Shown here piece by piece: positions 38,317-46,557 of a stretch of 64,000 bases of DNA. The stretch spans positions 62,001 to 126,000 of the forward strand of contig CAJXNH010000004.1 in assembly GCA_913057245.1 (NCBI GenBank), written 5' to 3'. The first letter of the stretch is position 1; the number at the start of each line of letters is the position of its first letter. Both the position numbers and the translations under genes were made by a program. Under the pieces are notes generated by a model. That model did not search any database, was not told where the DNA came from, and saw nothing but the letters and a program-made list of their open reading frames with translations. This DNA comes from an uncultured Phaeodactylibacter sp. Lineage in GTDB: Bacteria > Bacteroidota > Bacteroidia > Chitinophagales > Saprospiraceae.

Positions 38317-39744
38317 TTGTCTCTTCCACTAATTTTCCAACGCATGAAAAACAGTAAACTCTGGCAGGCACTTGAGACGCTTTCATCAGAGGAACAGCAG
38401 CGGTTTGCTTTGTTTGTGCAGTCGCCCTACTTCAATTCACAGCCGATGGTCACGGCATTTTTTGAAGCCCTTGCTGAGCGTTGCTGGCACAAAGACCTGC
38501 CACCGGAAAAAGCAGCTCTGCATCAGGAACTGTACCCTTCCCTGCCCTATGATGACCACCGTATACGGTTGCTGATGAGCAAGCTGTTCAAACTTCTGGA
38601 TACCTTTTGGAAAGTGGAAATGTCCGATACCGAAATACCCTGGGCAGCCCCACAGGCCTACCGGCAACGGCAGCTGCCCAAGCACTTCGAACAGGCGCTG
38701 CGCCGAACCCAACGCCGCCTCAGCGCCGCTCCTTCCCGCAGCAGCCGGCATTTTCTGGATCAGTACCTGCTTGCAGATGAGACCTACCGGCAGCGGGCCC
38801 AACAAAAACGGACTTCCTCCCTTAACTTGCATGAAACAGACCAATACCTCAATGCATTTTACTGCATCGCCAAACTGAGGCAGGCCTGCCTGGCCAAAAG
38901 CCATCAGTTCGTCTTCCCGACCGATTATGAAATTGCACTTCTGGAGGAGTTACTACAGCACCTGCGCGGTAATCCTCTGCTGCAGGAACCAGCAGTCGCG
39001 GCCTATTACCACAGCTACCATTATCTGCATGGATCCGCTGATGCTGCCCGGCATTTTGATGCTTTTCTTGACTTTATTTCCGGTCCAAAGTCAGCAGTTT
39101 TCCCGGCAGAGGAACTGCAAGACATGTTCCTGCTAGCGCTCAATTTTTGTACCCGGCAGTATAATCTTGGCAGCAGTGCCTATCTGCAAGCCCAACTGCA
39201 GCTTTACAAACTCGGGCTGGAAAAGGGGTTATTGCTGCAGCAGGGGCTACTGTCTCCTTTTACCTACCGGAACATCACCACTCTTGGGCTCATATTGGAG
39301 GACTACGAATGGGTGGATGACTTTCTGGAGCACTACCGGGCTGCCATGCCTGTCAACAGGGCGGATCAGATGTATCACTTTTGCAGAGCCAGGCTTGAGT
39401 ATGCAAAAGGCAGGTATGGAGCTGCCCTCGAACGCCTGAACGAGGTACATTTTTCCGAGCCCCTGCTGCAGCTCTCTGTCCGCACCGTCAGGTTGAAGCT
39501 TTTTTACGAAACCGGGGCCTACGATGTTCTTGAGGCCCGGATACACGCCCTCGAAAAATTCATTCGCCGCAAGAAAGCCCTCAGCTATCACCGGGAAAAC
39601 TACCTAAACCTGCTGCACTTTCTAAGGCAACTTCAGGAACTGCCACCGGGTGAAAAAAAGGCGCGCCTGGTGCTTGCCGGTGAAGTCAAAGCCTGCCCCA
39701 ACGTTGCAGAAAGGACTTGGCTGCTCAGGCAGCTCTCTACCTGA
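38317..39744 (+). CDS. Helical protein of unknown function (module A partner)
   Basis: The 475-residue protein is almost entirely alpha-helical, with no signal peptide and no transmembrane helix. A second start, MKNSKLWQALETLSSEEQQR, lies nine codons in (38344) and is plausible. It is clearly paralogous to the protein at 45094: shared patterns include LSSEEQQRF/LSKKEERELR, SPYFNSQ/SPAHNHR, YDDHRIRLLMSKL/YDDAKLRQSMHFL, NFCTRQ/NYCIRQ, and LLSPFTYRNITTLGLILEDYEWV against VVSPFTFRNAVGAALRLKEYDWV. Repeated helical hairpins suggest a TPR-like solenoid. Function is unknown; both copies sit divergently beside a giant T9SS protein gene. Confidence 0.8.
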   Translation: MSLPLIFQRMKNSKLWQALETLSSEEQQRFALFVQSPYFNSQPMVTAFFEALAERCWHKDLPPEKAALHQELYPSLPYDDHRIRLLMSKLFKLLDTFWKVEMSDTEIPWAAPQAYRQRQLPKHFEQALRRTQRRLSAAPSRSSRHFLDQYLLADETYRQRAQQKRTSSLNLHETDQYLNAFYCIAKLRQACLAKSHQFVFPTDYEIALLEELLQHLRGNPLLQEPAVAAYYHSYHYLHGSADAARHFDAFLDFISGPKSAVFPAEELQDMFLLALNFCTRQYNLGSSAYLQAQLQLYKLGLEKGLLLQQGLLSPFTYRNITTLGLILEDYEWVDDFLEHYRAAMPVNRADQMYHFCRARLEYAKGRYGAALERLNEVHFSEPLLQLSVRTVRLKLFYETGAYDVLEARIHALEKFIRRKKALSYHRENYLNLLHFLRQLQELPPGEKKARLVLAGEVKACPNVAERTWLLRQLST

Positions 39745-39973
39745 AACCGGGTAAAAGCACGGCCCTGCCCTCTTTACGCTCAAAAAAAATCACGATCACA
39801 GGCAATATTTTCCATAACGGCCTAATCGGAGCAAAACCAGTTAAAGATCAACAGTTTATAATTAAAAAAATATAAACATAAAGGGAGAAAGCGGAGCAAA
39901 AGCAGCGGGCCGGCCAGCAGAAAGGCTTGGTGAGATATATTTTTTTTCTAACTTTGAAGCAGTTATTATTTAC

Positions 39974-39995
39974 ATGAGATAGTAAGACGACCTTT
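39974..39995 (-). repeat. Partial copy of the CATGA...GACGACCT motif
   Basis: CATGAGATAGTAAGACGACC here resembles the end of the repeated RNA element at 40024-40102 and 41642-41722 (CATGAAATAATAAGACGACC). It is followed by two further ACGACCTAC copies (to 40022). It has no hairpin of its own and may be the stub of one more element. Confidence 0.5.
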
Positions 39996-40023
39996 TACGA
40001 CCTACTTTTTTACGACGACCTAC

Positions 40024-40102
40024 AATAAAAAAAAAGCTCCGTCTGCGACGGAGCCTCTTGCTAATAACAAATCATAATCTCATGAAATAATAAGACGACC
40101 TA
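40024..40102 (-). terminator. Repeated terminator-like RNA element, ghost copy
   Basis: On the minus strand the element reads AGGTCGTCTTATT, a conserved AT-rich stretch containing CATGAGATTATGATTTG, then a hairpin (GCTCCGTC at 40036-40043 pairs with GACGGAGC at 40047-40054, loop TGC) followed by a run of T. A second copy at 41642-41722 has the same leader with a different, equally well paired stem. It acts like an intrinsic minus-strand terminator, but the 50 conserved bases before the stem suggest a small RNA or attenuator. Confidence 0.7.
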
Positions 40103-40644
40103 ATTTTTCAAACAAATCTATATTTTGATGTTGCTCTAGTTTTTTTGGAGCTCCTTGCCAGTCTTTTGTGTTGATCCGGCAAGGAACCCACGGCGTTTGG
40201 GATTATGATAGCGTACGCTCAACTTGATATTCATCCCCTTCTGAGCAGTACATCCGGCTGCTTATCCCGAGCTTTAAGGCTAGAGATTGTACCATTTATC
40301 ATAAGACGGTTGTGTGCTGCCGCAAGCAAACGAACCGTTTTAATGTCAAAGAAAGAATGGGCAGCAGTATCAGAAAATTTATCCCTACAGCTTAAAAGTT
40401 TTTGGGATATGAATCGGTCTCTGGGAACTGTAGGTAATCTCCCCTACACTGCCGCCCGGTGGTAAAGTATCATGAAGTTGGTTTTAACAAAAAAACTGGC
40501 TTAAATAGTTGTTCGTAGCCTTTGGGATAGCCTCTCAGTTTGATGTTAGTTACTCTACCATTGATCTGTTCTTTCAATTTTAACGCCAGGCTTTCCTGGT
40601 GTTTTTCTTTAAGGCTGTTTCGTTAGCCCCTTTCCTTTTGATTA
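40103..40644. other. Gene-poor region between the ghost elements
   Basis: About 540 bases lie between the terminator-like element and the promoter block. An 8-base inverted repeat (TCCTTGCC at 40152-40159 with 40178-40185) is present. An 86-codon plus-strand frame (40205-40465) has no recognisable family and no conserved context, so I do not call it a gene. I find no remnant of a giant surface protein gene in it. Confidence 0.5.
40583..40611 (+). terminator. Plus-strand intrinsic terminator
   Basis: ACGCCAGG (40583-40590) pairs with CCTGGTGT (40595-40602) around CTTT and is followed by TTTTTCTTT. It implies some plus-strand transcription through 40.2-40.6 kb, source unknown. Confidence 0.65.
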
Positions 40645-40813
40645 CATTACAAATATGCAGGCTTTCTTACCCCAGGACAAAGACAAAAAACGGGTTTTGT
40701 TGAAAAAAAACCGGCATCTCAGTCTCATTTTATATTTATTCTAAAACTTAAACACCTGAAAAACAAGTATATAACCCGACAACTTATTAATAATGCTTGT
40801 TGAATTTTATTTA
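40645..40813. repeat. Promoter-region block, ghost copy
   Basis: The block matches 44913-45080, the intergenic region of module B. CATTAC occurs at 40645 and 44913, a purine-rich AAAGACAAAAAA...TTTGTTGAAAAAAAA stretch at 40678 and 44946, and TGCTTGTTGA at 40794 and 45061, so the spacing is conserved to within one base. In module B this block precedes the helical protein gene; here no such gene follows. It might still drive the gene at 41023. Confidence 0.65.
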
Positions 40814-41022
40814 AAAATCCAATCCGCTTTTTCGGTGATTTTTTTCATTTTTTTTTCAAAAAAAGCCTTGATAAAGGTTTTTGAACCACTTTTTAGGCTA
40901 AACAAGGGCTGTTTTCACCACGCTCCGTATCAGATATTCCTCTTATTTTGAGGACAGAATCTAAAACTTAAGTGACGAAGAGAAGCTAAATGGTACAATT
41001 CCCGCCAAACTACTTATGATCT

Positions 41023-41646
41023 ATGAGCCTGAAAAAGACGTACTCTAATTCCGGAAAAGTGGCACGCCCTCCGATGCTAACCCAAAGCGACGAAAAGAAG
41101 AAACGGTTTTGGAATACCGAAAAAATCATGAGCACAAGCGCAATTATGATCAGCCTAATGTCTTTAATTGCGCTCTTCTACCAAACCAACCTTATGAGAG
41201 AGGAGCAAGAGCTGCAGCGCAATGCTCAGCTCAAGTCTACGATGCCTTACCTCATGATCGCTAATGCCAACTACGGAGGCCCTGATTTCTCCATCGTACT
41301 CAGCAATAAAGGGATAGGCCCGGCAATTGTCGACTCCACGATTGTCATTTATAACGATTCGGCCTATCAGATGGACCTGCCTACTTTTCTTTATCAGGAA
41401 ATCCCTGAACTCAGCGAAATCAGCAATATCTATCATTCCAATATCGCTCCGGGACAGCTCATCTCTCCCAATGAAAGAATCGAAATATTCAAGGTGGACA
41501 ACTCCCAGGAAAGCGCCAATCAGTTTTTGCAGCTGTTAATGGCCATTGACATAGACTACCGGCTCGTCTACCGAAGTGTATACGACGAGCGCTGGGCATT
41601 GACGGGAGAAAGCTACTTTCCGGTAAAGCTAGTGGAGGAGGAATAA
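41023..41646 (+). CDS. Single-helix membrane protein of unknown function
   Basis: The 207-residue protein has a basic N terminus (about 1-35), one transmembrane helix (SAIMISLMSLIALFYQ, about 38-55) and a beta-rich domain of about 130 residues beginning LKSTMPYLMIANANYGG, with the repeated SNKGIGPAIVDSTIV type of strand seen in small Ig-like domains. I do not recognise the family. Its stop codon lies 5 bases before the hairpin of the second RNA element. It lies between the ghost promoter block and module B. Confidence 0.7.
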   Translation: MSLKKTYSNSGKVARPPMLTQSDEKKKRFWNTEKIMSTSAIMISLMSLIALFYQTNLMREEQELQRNAQLKSTMPYLMIANANYGGPDFSIVLSNKGIGPAIVDSTIVIYNDSAYQMDLPTFLYQEIPELSEISNIYHSNIAPGQLISPNERIEIFKVDNSQESANQFLQLLMAIDIDYRLVYRSVYDERWALTGESYFPVKLVEEE

Positions 41647-41722
41647 AAAAAGCTCTGCCGTTGCGGCAGAGCCTCTCACTAATAACAAATCATAATCTCA
41701 TGAAATAAATAAGACGACCTAA
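41642..41722 (-). terminator. Repeated terminator-like RNA element, module B copy
   Basis: The same leader as at 40024-40102 precedes a 9-base stem (GCTCTGCCG at 41652-41660 with CGGCAGAGC at 41664-41672) and then TTTTTTTATTC on the minus strand. The stem differs from the first copy at several positions on both arms so that pairing is kept. It lies about 70 bases beyond the stop of the giant gene and also converges on the gene that ends at 41646. Confidence 0.72.
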
Positions 41723-41790
41723 GTCTTACATCTTTATAAACGCGCTGAAGCTCAGCAAAGTATCAGCGGTACTGTATTTTTAACCGTTTG

Positions 41791-44745
41791 TTAACGAATA
41801 ATCAGGGTGCCGGCGGCGATTTTTTGCCCGTCTGCCCGGACCAGATAAATATAGCTTCCGGCAGGCAGGTTATTCCGGTCGAAGGTGCACTGATGCCCCT
41901 CCTTGTTAATAGAACGCACAGGTTGCCCGTATAAGTTCATCAAAGTAAAGGATAATTCACGGTGCCCCTGCAGTCCCTCCACTTCGAGGGTAATATATTC
42001 CGTTGCCGGATTTGGGAAAACCTTCACTTTTACTTCAGAAGCCCAGTCTGGAGTATCAATGTCTGTAGGAATAACTTCCAGCAATCCGGTGGTCGTAGGC
42101 GCACCAACCACATGCCTCGTGCGCCCCGTGTATACCGGGGTGTTATAATCGTAAATAACAAGGGCGCTGTTCTCAATTACTGTGCCTGTGGTATTGCCAT
42201 CGGTTTGTGCCACGCGGTATTCGAAGAATGCATAGTCCTGTGGGCTTGTCCCGTCAACCGGTAGCTCCAGGTTCTCAAAAGTGGCCTTAATGACACCATT
42301 CTCATAAATATCATAAGTCGCAGGATGGCTGCTCGCTCCAAACTCCAAAGTGGAAATGTCCAAACCTTCAGGCAGCGTATCGCGAACGATGACTCTAATG
42401 ACACTATCCTGGGTAATATTCCGGAAGAAAACCCGGTAAGTCAGTGCCGTCTGAGCAGAAATCAGAGAATCCTGCCAGCCTTTGGGGTGGGCGACCATCG
42501 CTACGTCCGGAACATCGGACAAGACCTCATCCACATGAATGGAGACAGCCTGATCTCCATCGTCTTCCGGCCATTGGGTAACATAACCTACGCTGTAGCC
42601 CCCTTCTTCATCCGTTCCACAACCCTCTACTGCTCGTGTGGGGAAGCTGTTGCCCGGATGGCCATCGACCTGCTCCGCGATGATCCGGTAGGTGGAGCCG
42701 TTGGCAGGGAGCAATATTGTAGTATCCTGTTCTTCATCGAGATCGAACCCATTGGTCAGGAACATCAAATCTTCCTCCACAATGAAGTAGCTTTTCGCAG
42801 ACACCATTGCTGCATTTCCCGTATTGGACAACCGGAAGGCAACCGTCTCATCTCCTTCGCATAGCCCATCCACCGAAACACTCGCACCATTCCAGCCCGG
42901 ATCAGCAGGCGAACAAAGCGTGTCCGGGAAGATACGTGCGGTAACCAATCCGGACTGATCCTCTACAATAGAGTCGCAATCCATAAAGGTCTGAATCGTA
43001 AAACTGCCCTCCGTATTATAAGGTACTTCCCCCAGATCAAAGGTGTACGTGTCATTCTCAAAAGAAAATGGCAAAGAGGCACTTTGGAAAGAAAGCGCCG
43101 GGTCCAGTTCCACTTCTACACTTGCTGCACCATCTGTTCCTCCGGTACCCTGATTAGAATAATTAACGGTGTACTCAATATCTATACAGTTGGAAATCCA
43201 TGGCGTTGAAATATCAACTTCCATCAATGGGCAGTCGATGTATTTGGCTTTTAGCGGGAAGTTCACGCCTACGGTATCGTAGATTTGGTTGAAGCCTACG
43301 TTCACCCCCCCGGGGAAACAGCTCTCCCAATAGTCGTTGCGAGGCAGGGCTTCTACTACGTATGCCCCCAGGCCAACCCGCATTTCGAATACGCCAGCCT
43401 CATTTGTAGTCGCGAAGTACGTTTCTTCATCACCAACAGCCCGCACCAGCCAGCCGGAAAGCCTCGGTTCGCCGGGGTCCAGATCACAGGCCACATCTAT
43501 ATCGTGGAAAACCTGCCCCCGGATCACATTGGAGACGATCTGCCCCTGCTCATCGGTTTTCATCAGGCTCAGCTGGGGGTCAAATAAAATATCTACGCCA
43601 CTGTAACCCGCTGTTGCATAGCCTCCCGATTTAGATTTGACAATATCAAATGTAATATCAGAGGACTCTACATCGCCATTGCTTGTACTCCATACAACAT
43701 CAAGGCTTTGGTCGACTTCCAGGAGCAACTGATCGAGGTTGGAGTCGTCAACCTCCGTATAACCAGCTACGACATACCCCTCATCCAGCGCAACTATTGC
43801 TTCCCCTACATTGCCACTGCCAAACATGGAGAATCTAAGGCTATCTGTACTCTCTCCGCCCTGATCATATTTCCAGATAATAAGGTCAGTATCTATAAAA
43901 CCGGTGATAACAATATTCCCATCATTATCAACAATAATGTCATTCCCTTCGTCATTTTGGTCAGAGGCTAATTTACGCTGCCAGACGATTGCGCCGGCTT
44001 CATCCATGCGCAGGGTAACAATATCATCCCCAAAGGCAGCAGGCGGCTCCACCTCGCTATCCACCTGCCCGGTCACGACATAACCTCCGTCAATTACTGC
44101 AATCGCATTTGCCCGGTCATTCACCCCGATGTCCAGAATCCGGTGCCACTCCAGCTCCATATCAGCGCTGATCTTCATGATGACCATATCGTCATCCTTA
44201 TCTGCGTAATAATCTGCAAAGCCTGCAACCAGCAAGCCCCCATCGGGAGCCAGGATCATATCATTAATGCGCAGGTTAGGCACCTCATCCAGTGAAAAGG
44301 AGAACGTATCCAGCAGAACGCCACGCTCATCTATTTCCAGCAACATTAAACCGAATGGCCCCTGCTGAGAGGCATCAGAAGCTTCAGCGGCTAAGACATA
44401 ACGATTCGCTTCAATCTCCACGACGGCCTTAGCCCTGTCATAAAAGGCTGTATTATAAGCGCGTTGCCACACCAAATCGCCATCCACATCGACTTTCAGA
44501 GCATAGACATTCACACCCTGATCACCGCCGGGCTGCCCGAAAGACTGGGTGTTGCCTACCACCAGAAAACCCCAGTCGGAAGTCGATAGCAGGGCCTCCC
44601 CTATATCTTCAGCATTTCCGCCGTAATACCGCTCCCAGCCCTGGGCAATGGCGGTGGGAGCACCAATGCAAAAAAAGAACATCACAGACAGCAACAGGGC
44701 AGTCCGGTAACGATTCAGTGAAAAAAAGAAGTTTGAAGTCGTCAT
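41791..44745 (-). CDS. Giant propeller/DUF11-like T9SS surface protein (module B)
   Basis: Counting from the ATG at 44745 (MTTSNFFFSLN; the frame is open to 44793) the product has a signal peptide ending AIAQ. A beta-propeller of about 370 residues with repeated WQRAYN, YVLAA and GG(Y/L)VVAG motifs comes first, then a CnaB-like segment (RGQVFHDIDVACDLDPGEPR), DUF11-like domains and a T9SS sorting domain (VFPNPATEYITLEVEG to IAAGTLIIR). The central part is paralogous to the protein at 34976-38179, but the propeller replaces its dockerin-bearing N terminus. It is divergent from the helical protein gene at 45094 and followed by the RNA element. Confidence 0.88.
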   Translation of the reverse strand: MTTSNFFFSLNRYRTALLLSVMFFFCIGAPTAIAQGWERYYGGNAEDIGEALLSTSDWGFLVVGNTQSFGQPGGDQGVNVYALKVDVDGDLVWQRAYNTAFYDRAKAVVEIEANRYVLAAEASDASQQGPFGLMLLEIDERGVLLDTFSFSLDEVPNLRINDMILAPDGGLLVAGFADYYADKDDDMVIMKISADMELEWHRILDIGVNDRANAIAVIDGGYVVTGQVDSEVEPPAAFGDDIVTLRMDEAGAIVWQRKLASDQNDEGNDIIVDNDGNIVITGFIDTDLIIWKYDQGGESTDSLRFSMFGSGNVGEAIVALDEGYVVAGYTEVDDSNLDQLLLEVDQSLDVVWSTSNGDVESSDITFDIVKSKSGGYATAGYSGVDILFDPQLSLMKTDEQGQIVSNVIRGQVFHDIDVACDLDPGEPRLSGWLVRAVGDEETYFATTNEAGVFEMRVGLGAYVVEALPRNDYWESCFPGGVNVGFNQIYDTVGVNFPLKAKYIDCPLMEVDISTPWISNCIDIEYTVNYSNQGTGGTDGAASVEVELDPALSFQSASLPFSFENDTYTFDLGEVPYNTEGSFTIQTFMDCDSIVEDQSGLVTARIFPDTLCSPADPGWNGASVSVDGLCEGDETVAFRLSNTGNAAMVSAKSYFIVEEDLMFLTNGFDLDEEQDTTILLPANGSTYRIIAEQVDGHPGNSFPTRAVEGCGTDEEGGYSVGYVTQWPEDDGDQAVSIHVDEVLSDVPDVAMVAHPKGWQDSLISAQTALTYRVFFRNITQDSVIRVIVRDTLPEGLDISTLEFGASSHPATYDIYENGVIKATFENLELPVDGTSPQDYAFFEYRVAQTDGNTTGTVIENSALVIYDYNTPVYTGRTRHVVGAPTTTGLLEVIPTDIDTPDWASEVKVKVFPNPATEYITLEVEGLQGHRELSFTLMNLYGQPVRSINKEGHQCTFDRNNLPAGSYIYLVRADGQKIAAGTLIIR

Positions 44746-44912
44746 TAATGAATTATTTAGGCCGTTTGGTGAAAACAAAGCTATTTCCTTCAATGCTGTT
44801 ATAGCGATTTGCTTCGGGCTGTAACAAACCTGTATGCTTCCTCTTACAAACGCTTTCTACGTTACTTTGGTGCCGGAATTTCGGCTGTTAAGCGCGGCTT
44901 GTCTTTTTCACC

Positions 44913-45080
44913 CATTACAAAAGTGCTCACATTCTGTAAAGGAATCAAAGACAAAAAAGCGAATTTGTTGAAAAAAAATTGTATTTTTAAAGTCCAAAGA
45001 ACCACCAAACCCCACACAAAAGCCTATTAACCAAACCAGTACACATCAATAATTATTCACTGCTTGTTGATCCTTTTTAA
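44913..45080. promoter_or_regulatory. Promoter-region block of module B
   Basis: This is the intact-context copy of the block at 40645-40813. It ends 13 bases before the ATG of the helical protein gene and lies 167 bases from the giant gene's start at 44745. Its sequence contains the conserved TGCTTGTTGA at 45061 and a run of A, so it probably holds the regulatory signals of one or both divergent genes. Confidence 0.55.
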
Positions 45081-45093
45081 TTTAGCCTGATAT

Positions 45094-46509
45094 ATGACAA
45101 ACAGCCACTTAGTATTAATCTTGCGCACCCTGTCTAAAAAGGAAGAACGGGAGCTCCGAAAATGGCTGAATTCCCCTGCCCACAATCACCGGGAAGACGT
45201 GGTCACGCTGTTTGAATACCTAATGGCCGGGCAGCACTTGTATGAAGAAAAGTTTTTGGAGAAAGAAAGGGTGTTTTCGCGAATTTTCTCAAATGAGCCC
45301 TACGATGATGCCAAGTTAAGGCAAAGCATGCACTTTCTTCTTAAATCTGTGGAGGAATTTCTCATCTATCAGGAACAACAAAGCGATGAAGTGCGGGCAC
45401 GAATGGCGCTGGCCAGCGTATTCCGCAAACGGAAGCTGGACCGGGCATTCACAAAAGCCATCAAAGCCGTGGAGGCACAACAGGAAAAAGCCCATTACAG
45501 AAATGAACAGTACCTCAGAAATGAATACCTGCTGCAGTTGGAAAAATACTCCTTTTACGATGGCAAAAAGCGGACCACAGAGATGAACCTGCAGGAAGTC
45601 TCTGATGCACTCGACCTGACCTTCGTAGCGGATAAACTCCGGCAGGGCTGCCTCATGATCGCTCACCAATCGGTTTATAAAGCTCAGTACAACATCGGAT
45701 TGCTGGAATACATCATCGAGTATGTGGACCGTCAAAAGCTGATGCTGCACCACCCCGCTATCGCAGTATATTTTTATGGCTACAAAGCCATCACAGACGA
45801 GTCCGGTAAGCAGTACTTCGAAAACCTCCGGCAGGAAATCCAAAAGCACCGTACCTCTTTCCCTAAGTCTGAGCTGCGCGACATCTACCTCATGGCGGTC
45901 AACTACTGCATCCGGCAGGCGAATAAGTTCAATGACAGCGAACTCATCCGGGAAGCTTTCCGGCTTTACCGGCAGGGGCTTGAAAACGAAATCCTCCTGG
46001 AAAATGGCGTAGTCTCCCCCTTTACTTTCAGAAATGCCGTGGGCGCCGCCCTGCGCCTGAAAGAATATGACTGGGTCGAGCACTTCATACACCAATACAA
46101 AAAAGCCCTGCCCCCCGATTACAGGGAAAGCTTTTTCCTCCACAGCCTGGCCCGCCTCAATTTTGAGAAGGGCGACTATGGTTCGGCCATGCAGCTTCTG
46201 GCACAAACAGACTTCGATGACACCCTTATCAACCTCAATGCCAAGAGCATGCTGCTCAAAATCTACTATGAGCTGGATGAGTACGACGCCCTCGAGTCCT
46301 TACTGGAAAGCATGCGTGCCTACCTCAAAAGAAAGCAGCTTATGGGCGCCTATCGTTCCAATTACCACAATTTCATTCGCTTTACCCGTAAACTTGTGCG
46401 GATCAACCCCTTTGATGACAAGGAAAAAAGTGCACTAAAGTCTGAAATCATTAACGCAAGCCCCCTGACTGAAAAAGACTGGCTGCTGGAGCAGGTCACC
46501 GCACTATAA
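45094..46509 (+). CDS. Helical protein of unknown function (module B partner)
   Basis: The 471-residue protein is helical, without a signal peptide or transmembrane helix, and is a paralogue of the protein at 38317. It is rich in KEER, EEFLIYQEQQ and similar charged helices and has paired-helix repeats in the second half (YDWVEHFIHQYKKALP, FEKGDYGSAMQLLAQTD, YELDEYDALESLLESM), which look TPR-like. Function is unknown. It is read away from the module B giant gene; its start codon follows the promoter block. Confidence 0.82.
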   Translation: MTNSHLVLILRTLSKKEERELRKWLNSPAHNHREDVVTLFEYLMAGQHLYEEKFLEKERVFSRIFSNEPYDDAKLRQSMHFLLKSVEEFLIYQEQQSDEVRARMALASVFRKRKLDRAFTKAIKAVEAQQEKAHYRNEQYLRNEYLLQLEKYSFYDGKKRTTEMNLQEVSDALDLTFVADKLRQGCLMIAHQSVYKAQYNIGLLEYIIEYVDRQKLMLHHPAIAVYFYGYKAITDESGKQYFENLRQEIQKHRTSFPKSELRDIYLMAVNYCIRQANKFNDSELIREAFRLYRQGLENEILLENGVVSPFTFRNAVGAALRLKEYDWVEHFIHQYKKALPPDYRESFFLHSLARLNFEKGDYGSAMQLLAQTDFDDTLINLNAKSMLLKIYYELDEYDALESLLESMRAYLKRKQLMGAYRSNYHNFIRFTRKLVRINPFDDKEKSALKSEIINASPLTEKDWLLEQVTAL

Positions 46510-46527
46510 ACTTAGGTACACATGCCT

Positions 46528-46535
46528 TAGCTTTG
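46528..46535 (+). promoter_or_regulatory. Candidate -7 box (TAnnTTTG)
   Basis: TAGCTTTG lies 22 bases before the aroB ATG and matches the Bacteroidota -7 box. The -33 element is not clear. Confidence 0.4.
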
Positions 46536-46557
46536 CCCTCTAAAATTTTTCACTACT

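Noticed and set aside
40205-40465. 86-codon plus-strand frame as a gene
   Set aside because: No family, no conserved context visible, and start choice is arbitrary; kept only as part of the gene-poor region description.
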